Position numbers and translations under genes: made by a program. From contig JAODTK010004110.1 in NCBI GenBank assembly GCA_026419785.1, positions 1-64,000 of the forward strand: a stretch of DNA of 64,000 nt. Reading direction: 5' to 3'. Source of the stretch: Sclerodactyla briareus. Its lineage: Eukaryota > Echinodermata > Holothuroidea > Dendrochirotida > Sclerodactylidae. Each line of letters starts with the position of its first letter. The first letter of the stretch is position 1. Of the stretch, positions 1 through 10,355 are shown piece by piece. Below the pieces are notes generated by a model, which made no database searches, had not been told where the DNA came from, and worked only from the letters and a program-made list of their open reading frames with translations.

Positions 1-2130
1 CCAGTCACGTAGCTATGGGATGGAAGCAAGCTAGGAACAGTATGGCATGGAATAGCTTTAGCATTAGCCCGGTGGGCATTGTACCCCACTGTTTTCGTTG
101 TAACTTGTTTGTAGCAGTAGTTTGCAATGGCACTCCATTGGAGAGTCAGGGAGACAACTTGGGCTAAGAAGGAGGCTGTTGAGATTGGTATTAGGAGTGT
201 GAGCAGAGAAGAGTTGTGATGACATCTGGCAATTGGAATCTGACTCTACTCCTAGGCGCAATCCCTGACAACTGTGTAACACGAATTAAATACATCCAAG
301 TACACATGAGTACATTACAGTATGCAAAACATGCCGTTTTTTTCACTCTGAAATGACATACTATCTTTTCAGCCAGGATTTCTCTGAAAAACGCGTTAGG
401 CCAATTTTGACGCGAAATTTGTATGTAGTATCAGAGTGGGGTGAACACAACCTGCCTGAACTAGTCTTGGGCGCAAAACTCTCCTATAAAGGAGGGTTAA
501 TTGGGATTATTTTTATAATATCATCGTTTAAAGCTCGTGAGCAAGATTACAGATGAACAGTAACTGTATGGAGAGACTTGGTTCGGACAAGGGGTGAAGT
601 GAGGTCGATGAAATGATTAGAATTTCAGCGTAAAAGCTAAGTTAGCTAATTGCCATAATTTTTATGCGTAACTGCTAAAGTTTTGCCCGAGTCCCATGAA
701 ACTTTGTAGGTGTGACTTATCCTTACCTTCCAACATGTTTGAATGAAAATGGAAGTTATTCAGTCTATTTTGCATAGTCCTTTCCAAATTTCAAAGTGTG
801 TAGGTTCTATGAAGCTGATGCGTATGGTTACCTTCAGTTCATTTTTTTTACAAGGACGCGAGTCACTGGGGTTATTCTGTGTGGATAATTTGCTTCATTC
901 AATGAAATGTTCAAGATGGTAAGATTCCCATGAATGTGTGGTCCACCATTGGTCCTGACATTATATATGAAATGAGAAAATGGGTCAATGAAAGTGAATA
1001 TTGTGTCTCGAAATTTGCAATAAGTCAGACAATTTCAGTCATATTTCGACAAAACCTTTACTCTTCGGTGGACATGGTCAACCATGTTTCAGTGATTTAA
1101 AATTGGTCCTGGGTTATTACGCTGTTCCTAGTAAATGCTAATACAAAAATATGGGGAGGAAAGACAGGACATGCTGTAATTGTTTGCATTGTGACCAATA
1201 GAAAAAACTTGATCGTTGCAAAACCAGGTGGGGACACTGGGGGTGATCGCCTTGTACCCCTGGAAATTCTTTCTGAACAAGTGAAAGTTTACAAAAGAAT
1301 ACAGAATGTCTAAAGTCCCCGAATAGCGGGAGGGTACGATCAATTATATTTCATTTATTCAAACTTTGCCTAAGTTGAGCATTGACCTTGAGGCTGAAGT
1401 TGGGCTAATTGAGAAACTGGTAAAGTTTAACTACAATAGTCAGTTACAGTTCAATCCTCAATGCTGACGTGTTCAGGGTGTTCACACACTTCCAAATAAC
1501 AGACATTTTTCACATTGGGAGTATTCAGTCTTCTGTGAGGACAAGTAAATAGCATAGTCAAAGGGCATGATGGCCCAAACTTATTTCTATTCTATTTCAT
1601 TGCCCCGTACGGCATAATGCTCCTTGTTGATCATTCTGGAGTGACATATTATGAGCATTTATTTGGTTTGAGCTACAGCACCATTGGTGCTCTGTATTTT
1701 CTTCTTTAAATGTGTTCTACGAAATTTAAACTTACTACATCATTTTTTATTATACGAGTGACAACGCTGTTACCAAAGGGCGCTGGGGGTGTCGAGTCGA
1801 TTTAAACGTATTGCTCAGGTCTATACACACTATAATACAAACTGCGATAATGTTACAAGCCCCTGTGAGGTAACGAAGCGAAGGCCGTCAGCTGCATCTG
1901 CATGCTTGCCCTGCAACATAGATATTGGCGTGGTTAGACAGCAAGCTATTCCAAGCGATTTAAAATTTGTAGATGGTAACCGTCATTTTATTCTGCAAGT
2001 TAGTAAGACTGTTGCTCAAGGGGTTACCAACTTGCAGAAAAAATTTTTTGTTTTTTTTTAAAAAAAAATGACATGCAGCGATCGGTTGTAAGCCAAAAGA
2101 AGGCTACTTAAAAAACAATGACTATTCACT
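1..2130. other. No recognisable gene; AT-rich intergenic sequence
   Basis: I see no protein family, RNA gene or clear transposon here. Short open frames exist on both strands but have no recognisable motif or convincing splice sites. Around 640-1100 the text resembles the slowly repeating, phrase-like sequence seen in the TGACC arrays further right, for example repeated wording about AAACTTTG and GTGTGACTTATC, but no unit could be fixed. An A/T homopolymer pair lies near 2038-2070. Confidence 0.5.
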
Positions 2131-2134
2131 TACG

Positions 2135-2215
2135 TGGTTATTTACCGGAGTGTAGTGGACACTCTCGAGCGCTGAAGTCGCGTCACGGGTTCGAGATCCC
2201 CGCATACAGTGATTT
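2135..2215 (+). mobile_element. tRNA-derived SINE head (remnant)
   Basis: The sequence has the layout of a RNA polymerase III internal promoter: a weak A-box-like stretch around 2150-2162 and a good B box, GGGTTCGAGATCCC, at about 2187-2200, spaced as in a tRNA. The 3' side runs into ordinary AT-rich DNA and no CCA-compatible acceptor stem pairs cleanly, so I read it as a tRNA-derived SINE head and not a working tRNA gene. A second sequence with the same GGTTCGAGATC core lies at about 34187-34199. A decayed tRNA gene remains possible. Confidence 0.4.
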
Positions 2216-2319
2216 TGTATTAGCCTTTTAGATTTTTTATGCAGTTCGGTCCGTGGTGTAATTATCACGGAACATTTTCTTGATTCCTGATGGAAGCCAG
2301 TAGGAATCTATGCAGTCAA

Positions 2320-2452
2320 ACAGTGTGTGTGTATGTTGTATGATGATGTATGTATGTATGTATGTATGTATGTATGGATGTATTATGGATGTATGGATGT
2401 CGTGATGTATGATGTATTGTGTGTGTGTATTGTATGTATGTGTGTTATGTTG
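2320..2452. repeat. (TATG)n / (GT)n microsatellite
   Basis: Short GTGTGT runs grade into at least seven uninterrupted TATG units (about 2344-2375), then into interrupted GGATGTAT and GTATTGTATG variants. It directly abuts the TGACC-type array that follows. Confidence 0.9.
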
Positions 2453-2454
2453 AC

Positions 2455-3590
2455 GCTGCCTTGTGGAACCCGATAACTAGACCCCCAACGGGATGGATGC
2501 AAGATCATACTTGGTGGATATGTGTGTTCCCCCATGATGAGTACAGAACCTGTCATTTAGGTCAAGGTCAGAGGTCATCTGAGGTAACAGAGGTCAAGTC
2601 TGAAAACCTTGTGGAACACGATAAGTCCAGCATGGTTGATATGATCGGGTTCAAATTTGGTGTGTAGCTTTCTTATGGGGAGTACAGGAAACACCTATGG
2701 TTTCCGATATAGATCGTGGAGAGAATTTGGTCAAAAATAAAATATTTGTGAGAAGTCAATAATCTTTTGTAGGCCAGTTTGGCTTGTGAACAAAATATCT
2801 CGACCCCACCTAGATAGAGAAGTGATACTGGGTCTTGTGTGGTCACATGATGAGTGCATGAACCCTATAGTTTTTTGGGTCAGGTCTGAGGCCATCTGAG
2901 GTCACCATGAGTCTCAAAGTTGAAAACCTTGGAACACGATAAGTCCACATTTTGATCTGATCGGGTTCAAATTTGGGTGAGCTTTCGTATGGGAGTCAGG
3001 AACCCCTATGTTTCCGCTAGAGCTCGTGGGAGAAGAGAATTTGGGTCTCAAAATAAAATATTTGTGAAAAGTCAATAATTCGGCGTTTTGGCTCGTGACA
3101 CGATAAAACTCGACCCCACCTAAGATAGTGAAGTCATACTTGGATGTGTGTTTCCCATGAGGAGTGCAGAACCTATGTTTTGGGTCAGGTTAGAGCCATC
3201 GAGTTCACCAGAGGTCAAAGTCTGGAAAACCTTGTGAACACGCTAATGTTCCAGAATGCTGGGTGATCGAGTTACAAAATTGGTGTGTAGCTTTGTTATG
3301 GCGATACAGAACTGTTGTTTCTGGTATAGGTCGGGGGTGAACCTTGGTGTCAAAATTGAAAATTTGTGAAAAGCAATATTGGCCAATTAAGGCTTGGGAA
3401 CACGATAAATCGAACCCACCTTAATGGATGAAGCTCATCCATTTGTATGTGTGTTCTCCATGATGAGTATTTTGTATGCCCCTATCATTTTAGGGTCAGT
3501 CAGAGTCATGATAGAGTACATGAACCCTATATTTGAGGTCACCAGAGGCCAAAGTCGATGAAATCTTGAAATTGGGGTACCAATCTTATC
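2455..3590 (+). repeat. TGACC / ACACGATAA tandem array, about 310-320 bp unit
   Basis: About three and a half tandem copies of a degenerate unit of roughly 310-320 bp. Each copy carries the same landmarks in order: an AACACGATAAGTCCA segment, a GATCGGGTTCAAATTTGG segment, a TAGCTTTCTTATGGGGAGTACAG segment, a GAAAAGTCAATAAT segment, a CTCGACCCCACCTA segment, and a block of GAGGTCA/GGTCAGG half-sites. The landmark near 2620 recurs near 2935 and near 3240. The half-site-rich part resembles direct repeats of AGGTCA. No reading frame persists across copies, so it is non-coding. Related sequence occurs at 18140-18345, 22850-23620 and, reversed, at 29740-30300. Confidence 0.75.
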
Positions 3591-3599
3591 AAGAGTATA

Positions 3600-4715
3600 G
3601 GAACCGATACATATGGTAGTGGGGGGAGGAAAATATGAAATTGTCAGACGCTATGTTCCCATAATGGCCTGGTACAGTCTCCCCATGGTCCGGCTATAGC
3701 TTGTCAGAAGTCAAGGAATCCTAAGACTTTGGGCTTTCTGGTTTTAAATCTGATGTTCATGTTAGGAAATTTTTGTACATTGTACGCGCGCGTACGTGTT
3801 TGACCTCTAAAGCGGTTTGCGTGTCTGCACAACCGACCCTGTCACGTTTGACCTAAGGGCACGCCCCTCTCCAAATTGCGCTGCTTGGTTCAAGTCTAAA
3901 AATTCTTCGTTCTTAAATCACAAATTCATAGGCATTTTCAGAGATGGAAGAGCTTTAAGAAATCAAAAGTGGTGATAGGAGAAACACAAATGGACTTTTT
4001 CTCACTTGAAATAGCGCAAAAAAAGTATACGTATCACCAATCACTGACTTCAGGGTCTTATGATTAAGTCACCTCACCTCAAAGTCGAGCCGCAAAAACT
4101 TCAATGCCAAACGGCATTAATACGTTACACCCTTCCAAATCGACTATCCCTTATACGTTCACTATTTCATCGCGAGGAGGAATGCGTACATTCTGGGTAT
4201 TGCTAGATATTTTCGGCGAATGCATGAACTCACTTACGAAAGTTCGTTTAATCACCTAGTGACAGGGAAAGTGTAAGCATATGCAAATATGTTATGTTTT
4301 GGTTCAAACAAAGACATTTTTCAGAAGTCGCGTGCCGTATCTCGGTGAGGTGATCGCTCGGTATGCGGTTGAAGAAAGAAAGCTCTGAGTGTCACAGTGA
4401 GCATGACGGTGTTAAAGGAACATCAGGGGAGTAACTAAAAGCAACTGTATATCGGCAGTATGGACCTCAACACTTGAGACAAGGGTTCCATAACAGAGGA
4501 TGGTATATTATCACCGTCTCGAGAAGTAGGAACCTAAGCCTGTACCAAATACTGGTGGTCGTAATACGTCAGTAATGCGTATTTATCGTGTCGAGGCACG
4601 ATTTGCATGGGCGGAAGATGGTATCGTAGAGTGGTTGTTGTAAGTGACACACTTTGCAAAGCGAATATTCCTGTTCGAAATCCTTGCAGTCACGTACTTT
4701 CTTCCTCTGTTGCGT
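3600..4715. other. No recognisable gene
   Basis: The left part still contains half-sites from the preceding array. The rest, including a CG-rich palindrome near 3785-3800 (TACGCGCGCGTA), shows no motif or splice-supported frame that I recognise. It ends where the tandem duplicated unit begins. Confidence 0.45.
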
Positions 4716-6714
4716 CTACTTGCAGTTTGAGATGGGCGGCGAGGTATGTCTCATCATAGTTGCCTCGCGTTAATGCAGTGTAGTATCTGGGGTCACATGG
4801 GGTTTGTTCAGGATATTGCCAATAAGTGGAACTGGACTCCCGCTTCTCCAGGCTCCGAGAAAGTGCATCGGTCCCGTAGTCCACTGATCGACCTTTCGGA
4901 TGGGGACGTTTTAAAAATGGCTGTCCAGGGAAAAGGTTGGGATGGTTACAACCCTGCCTCCTTATCATCCTGCCTCCGATATTATTATGAGCACTAGTCC
5001 AAAAGAAGGAAGCGCGTATCGCCGGTGCTCATCCACGATCACAACGGCCAGGATTCATTGATGAGGCTTCCTCGAACCATAAAATTCAAATCAAATCTAT
5101 ATATATCTTCGGAAGTAGTATAAATCAGTTCCAGGATCATGGTAAAGTGGAAACGACAAGAGTGCCATACAGAGGCATATCCCGTTCACTACAGGGAATT
5201 AAAAAATAAATACGGGAAAAATCCACGATGTGTGTTAACGTACTCTGCTGCAATGTATTTTCGTGTACCTATAAACATCATGGCCCACGGATGCCGTACC
5301 CTGGTATACTGCTGCAGTACAACTGGTACAATCACATAACACAATTACTTGGTTGAAAATATTACCTACATTACCAACTGTACTACCAAGAGGTAATGTG
5401 TAATGTAGTATATACTCAGACTTCAGTGCAGACTACTGTGAGAATTGGTCGAATGTGACATAGTTTGTATTCGTCAGAGGTGATGTTGTTATTGACATAG
5501 ATCACCATTACCCGTTGCGGACTATGAGCATTTAGAACAGCTCAAATGTTGTACATACGATAGGTAGTGGTAGTAAAGTATACCTGGATAGTCCCGGACC
5601 CTGGGTAAAAAGCGGACACTGGTTTTCACGATGAAACGTTACTTTAGCAACACGATAATAGAACAGTTTCAGGAACTAATCCGGGTGGAATGATTATCCG
5701 GCGAAAATGCCGCCGCCGAATGGGGGATTCAGACTCGTTTTGACAGTGACCTTAATCGTAGATTATTGTTGCTTCAAGTTTTGGAACTTGTGATAGCGCT
5801 TGATAGTATTGAACGGCATATGGATGAATACATCAGTTACGTACTGCATCAGTGGTCCGATTTCTAGCCAGGGTTTAGGATCGGACGGATGTCAGCGACG
5901 GGCAAATCCTCTAAATCCTTCTGGAAATCATTAAATTTGAAAAGTCGCATCGATCTATAATATACTTATACACACCCTCCTACTTTGAGTCATTGACGTG
6001 CAATTTTCCTCTGTATTTTGCCTATTGGAACTTAGGAAAAATTGACGAATGCTCTAAGTGTACGCCCTGCCGAGGAAAGGGACCAGTAGTATGATACACC
6101 AATAAATGGCCCGTCATCCTCACCGTGCCCTCTTATTGGAAATGCGTACTCAAATCGTATGCTATGAAAAATGAGCCATTCTGTCTCTGCTTATCGCTAA
6201 TCGAGGTCAGGCGATGGGGAATTGAGAAAATAGTTCATTCAGTAGTTATCTTTAAGACTCGCGATATTTGAGGATACTCGATTTGGAGTGCATGGAGTGT
6301 ATTCAGAATGAGTTCCAACGCATGTAGTGGACCGTTATATCTAGGCCAAAATGAGGTGGAATAAGGAGGTCGATTGTACAGTTATCACCAAACAACATCG
6401 CGAATACTGGGAAGCGGGCTACTAGTTGGCGGAGAACTAGCACGCGTGAAATTTGAGTCGAATTGGCGAATGCCAGCACCAATAGGTAGGATATATTTTC
6501 GACTGTGTTCAAACTATGTGCAATGTCGTGAAGACGGAGAGAGTGATGTCCCGGTAGGAGATACACGTAAACATTAATACCACAAAACATTATAACGTCC
6601 ATAAATCGTCATGTATATGACTGCTATGTCAGCTCTCTCACCTGAGCGATATAGTAAGTAAACCTATCCAAAGGAGAAGTTTTCTTGTAGACATTACCAT
6701 CAGAGGATATTGAT

Positions 6715-6796
6715 CTGTAAAGCGCTTTTGGCAAGTCTTCGACCTAGAAAAGCGCTATATAAGAACGAGATATTATTATCATTATTATTATTATCC
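6715..6796 (+). mobile_element. Transposable element 3' tail (GCGCTATATAAG plus ATT repeat)
   Basis: Text of the form AAAGCGCTTTTGG ... AAAAGCGCTATATAAGAACG followed by ATT trinucleotides is the usual 3' end of many LINE and SINE families in marine invertebrates. The duplicate copy keeps it at about 13800-13870, so the insertion predates the segmental duplication. The body of the element is not identifiable. Confidence 0.45.
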
Positions 6797-7769
6797 AAGT
6801 TACATTTTCATAATGACTGCAGTATCCAAACGTTGCATCATTTAGTGTTCAAGTGTGTACAAGGTGTAGACGCATTTCAACAATTGCCAGATGGTAGCTT
6901 AGTTGATCGTCATGAACATATAGAGAGTGGGTTATATTCCAAATTACCATGCACCTCTGAAGGTCGATGTATTCATTCACATTCACAGAGAGCTCATTTC
7001 GTGACAATAATGAATAGGCTCTAAGCACACTTCTATATATAGGTGCAGGTTTCATATTACAGTTAGACTTTAAGAACATCACAAAGCCTACCTTTCATCT
7101 GGAAATTATCGACCCTGTCACACATCGCGGATGTGCGGTATCAGTAGATATGATCGCAGCGAGCCAGAGCTTGCGCAAGCCTGATTTTATTACCGTAATC
7201 TGTTCGCTTCTCTCGATGATGGATTTTATCCCCGGAGCTCCTTGCAAACAAGATTAAATGATTGATCGTGAAGCCGTTCCGAGCCTGATTATCAAAACAT
7301 ATAAACTGACTGTGCGTAGTGAAAGGCTCCTGGTCATTCCGAGCTACATTCAAGATGTATCTAGCTTTATATAGAGATGGACTGAAATGTATCATACCGG
7401 TAAACCAAAACACGAGTTATCGTAGTTAGAAATACTGTCGCTTACAGCCGGTTTGAATAGTGCATGTACCATAGGCAGGCGATAACCGACTAGGGTTTCT
7501 TCAGTAAGTTGGGAGGCGCATGGATTTGAGAGCGGACTTTTGCGATGGATTCCAATTGGTTTGAAACTTGCCTTCTGGGGCGAACGAGAGAGGACCAACG
7601 TTTACCTAATAACTTTGATTGATTGATCACAAATAATTGACAGGAAGCGTGCAGAGGCAGATTCACCAAGCGGCGTGATCTTCATGCGAGGACGTGAAAC
7701 ATGAACGTCAACGCGGGATTTGGGCGACGATTCGAGCCTATAAGCCAGTTCGGAGTTCTAAATGCGCAT

Positions 7770-8110
7770 GCTCACCACCAGACCAGTCCGGGGGAATAGA
7801 CGAGTTCGGTAGGATTCCCCCATAGCAATATTGTTACGGCCTATTTTTAACTGCAACCACTAATTGGAAACGCAACCAATTCATCCCATGTTTCCGGATG
7901 TTATTGTTGAAAAGTATGGGGGGAAATCTGTATAGTTTCGTGTTGGCTAGGATTCGTAATTTTCGGCAAGGGAGTTTCGAAAGATCGTTCTGCAAACAGT
8001 ACGTTCAACGTCGAACTGCTGGCGTTCCCTATGACCTTTGACACAATATCAATATCATTCATAACTGTAAAACCGAACGGTTATTACCAGATATAGTATA
8101 TTATATATTA
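7770..8110 (+). repeat. Dispersed block inserted in copy 1, shared with 19320-19560
   Basis: Copy 2 of the duplication lacks this block: the flanks at about 7765 and 8112 are adjacent near 14818 in copy 2. Part of it (about 7890-8070) aligns with 19330-19490. Shared phrases are GGGGAAATCTGTATAG versus GGAAGAAATCTAAATTG, TTCGAAAGATCGTTCTG versus TTCCGAAAGATTGCTCTG, and CAACGTCGAACTGC versus CAACGTCGGACTGC. It is therefore a repeat present at two places, probably a small mobile element. I saw no coding content or terminal repeats. Confidence 0.5.
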
Positions 8111-8214
8111 TCTGATTTTGCGATACTGGCGTACAGGAGAGCACCTCTGGCATTAGCACTCCAATGTACCGCACCTAAGTGATTGCAAATAAATTTATGA
8201 AAACACCGATTTAA

Positions 8215-8535
8215 AAATAAAACTTGCCGAGCAGAGGACCGTTCCTATTCAAGGCCCCCCCAGCCAGGATGCAGTCCTGGATACTGGCCACCTGTTGTCG
8301 CTGCGAATTTCTACAGGTAGCCACGGAATAAGCAAGGTTCTCGTGGCGGTACCTTAAGCGTGGGTGGGAGTATTCACACACAGACGACAACTTGCAAATT
8401 GCCTACCCTCGTTTGTCCCTATTCCAATCCCTTGGTATGAACCCGACCGGATAGCGAACCCCGGTCTCCCGGTGGAAGGCCCCGAAGCTTTTTACAACTG
8501 TGCCCAACCAATGAGGTGATGAAAATCGGGTTCAT
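8215..8535 (-). mobile_element. tRNA-headed SINE, family A, copy 1
   Basis: Read on the minus strand, the tRNA-like head lies at about 8535-8450: an A-box-like GGTTGGGCACAG and a B box, GGGGTTCGCTATCC. It is followed by a body of about 220 bp ending near 8250 in CCAGGACTGCATCCTGGC. A second copy with the same order of landmarks lies at 28850-29145 on the same strand. Copy 2 of the segmental duplication shows the empty site: sequence matching AAACACCGAT (about 8200) and GGGTTACCTG (about 8535) is adjacent near 14905-14930. The insertion is therefore younger than the duplication. Confidence 0.75.
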
Positions 8536-8634
8536 GGGTTACCTGTAAAATGACTCTACATAACATTCGAAATGATCCCACTTGTCAAGTTTATGTGTTT
8601 GAAAAAGGTTAGTCACATAGTAACTTTTATAGGC

Positions 8635-9139
8635 CCAAATGTGAACTGCTCTAACATGATTGTAGGCGGTGATTTCAATGACACCTAACATCGAACGGGT
8701 TATTAATAACCGGAAGACCAAAAGTTTCGCCTCATCCTAAGTTTTCTGTCAGAAACTATTGATGACGACTGGCTGTGGATGGACAAGTTGCATAATGTCT
8801 CTGTATATATTAAATATAGAAAAATAAAATAGTAAAAAAAATAAAAAGGAGATCGAAACGCCCCGCCAAACTTAGGTCACTATCACTGACAAGTGTCACC
8901 TGTAAAGTTCTACAGCATGTCATGTTATGTAATATAATGCTGGCATTGGATGAAGTAGATATCCTCATACACAACAACCATGGCTTTGGCAGGGACATAA
9001 TTTGCGAAAACACAATAATAATACACCTTGGAACAAATGAGTCGCAGTAGTATTGATAAAAGGCGTCAGGTCGATTGTCTTGTACTAGATTTCGCTAATT
9101 AAAGCCTTTGACACAGTTTCCTCACCAAACGTTTGCTAC

Positions 9140-9177
<38 letters not shown>

Positions 9178-10355
9178 GCAAGTCGCGGAAATAATAGCTT
9201 GCGTGCGGATTAGAGAGTTGGGTAGCAGCTCGTACCGCAAAACAGTCATCGGTGATAGGGAATACTCTGAGAAAGGAAGGCGGTGGTAATTCTGGGAGTC
9301 CCCCAACGGTCCAGTCTGGGGCCACTGGTGTTCCTTATCTATATTAATGCTATCGACCGCCGAACATATTCACTCTGACATCAGGCGCTTTGCAGATGAT
9401 TGTTTGTTATTTAGGGAGGAATGGGGGAGATAAATGATAAACCCCCATCCTTCAAAATGGACCCTCGCACATTCAACAAAACCTACTTGGGAGTGAACTG
9501 GCTTCCAATCTGCAATGGCAATCTGGGCTCCCCAGGTCACCAAAATAGGGAAACAGGCAATTAATACACTGATATGTCATCGCCTTAATTTAGGGTATAG
9601 CCCCGAGGAAGTTGAAATCCTAGCTTATAACACGGGTCAGGCCAACCCTTGAATATGCGAGTGCCGTTTGAGATCCGTATCATGAGAAGGATATTGACGC
9701 CATTGGGAGCGTTCGAAGGAAAGCTGCTCGTTTTATATTCAATGATACAGGAGAGACTCTAGTGTCACTAATATGATAAGTAATTTAAATTGGAACTCGC
9801 TTCAAGAAAGAAAATTTGTGCCAAGAGCAACGTTATTCTATAATCGTTAAATCATCAGTTGCTAGTCAAATCCCCCAGTATGTAAATGTTCCTACTAGAA
9901 GGGTTAGGGGCCAGCACGAGTTTCTCTTCACAAGGGTAGAGTCCAACACTGTCAGTGCCCATCTCTGTCTTCCCTCGCCACCATTAGGTGCTGGAATATT
10001 CTCCTCGAAACAATTTCGACCAGTGATATTGCAGTCTTGAAAACTATCTTGTGGCAAGCATAAGCAAGGGACAGTATTGGCCTGAGGGGCCAAAAAGATT
10101 CCAGCTTTAGGCACAGCTTGGTGTGGTGGGCAGTATGGCCTGCCTGCTGTCCTCAATGTCTATGATGCCCTTCATGTGGATTTTTGCATTGTCTTGTGTT
10201 ATATGTAGAAGTTGTGTTTTCTTGTGCACGTTTTTTTTTGTTTGTGTTTTGTTGTCCTCTGTTTTGCACCGGTCTCGCACCCGGACTTCCGTGACATCCG
10301 GATGCCCTTGCGGCCCAAGGATCGTATAGATGAGAGAAGATGTTAGAAAGAAAGA
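8635..10355 (+). mobile_element. Decayed non-LTR retrotransposon (CR1/Jockey-like) with endonuclease and RT traces
   Basis: Three protein traces occur in the order expected of LINE ORF2. At about 8660-8690 is NMIVGGDFND, the GDFN motif of the APE-type endonuclease. At about 9070-9135 is KRRQVDCLVLDFA with AFDTV, the first catalytic block of reverse transcriptase. At about 9380-9410 is IRRFADDCLLFRE, the F-ADD block. At about 9655-9750 is YHEKDIDAIGSVRRKAARF, and at about 9880-10000 PQYVNVPTRRVRGQHEFLF, both typical of the C-terminal region. Endonuclease and RT are only about 0.4 kb apart, so a large internal segment is missing, and the frame shifts many times. A run of 32 T (9143-9174) sits inside the RT region. 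Copy 2 of the duplication has the empty site near 15030, so the element arrived after the duplication. Confidence 0.85.
9143..9174. repeat. Poly(T) tract, 32 bases
   Basis: Uninterrupted T run inside the LINE RT region, where no homopolymer is expected. It may be a secondary retro-insertion scar or an assembly artefact. Confidence 0.9.

Noticed and set aside
2323-2452. Telomere-like or CRISPR-like spaced repeats
   Set aside because: Simple TATG/GT microsatellite with no constant repeat-spacer structure. The window is eukaryotic.
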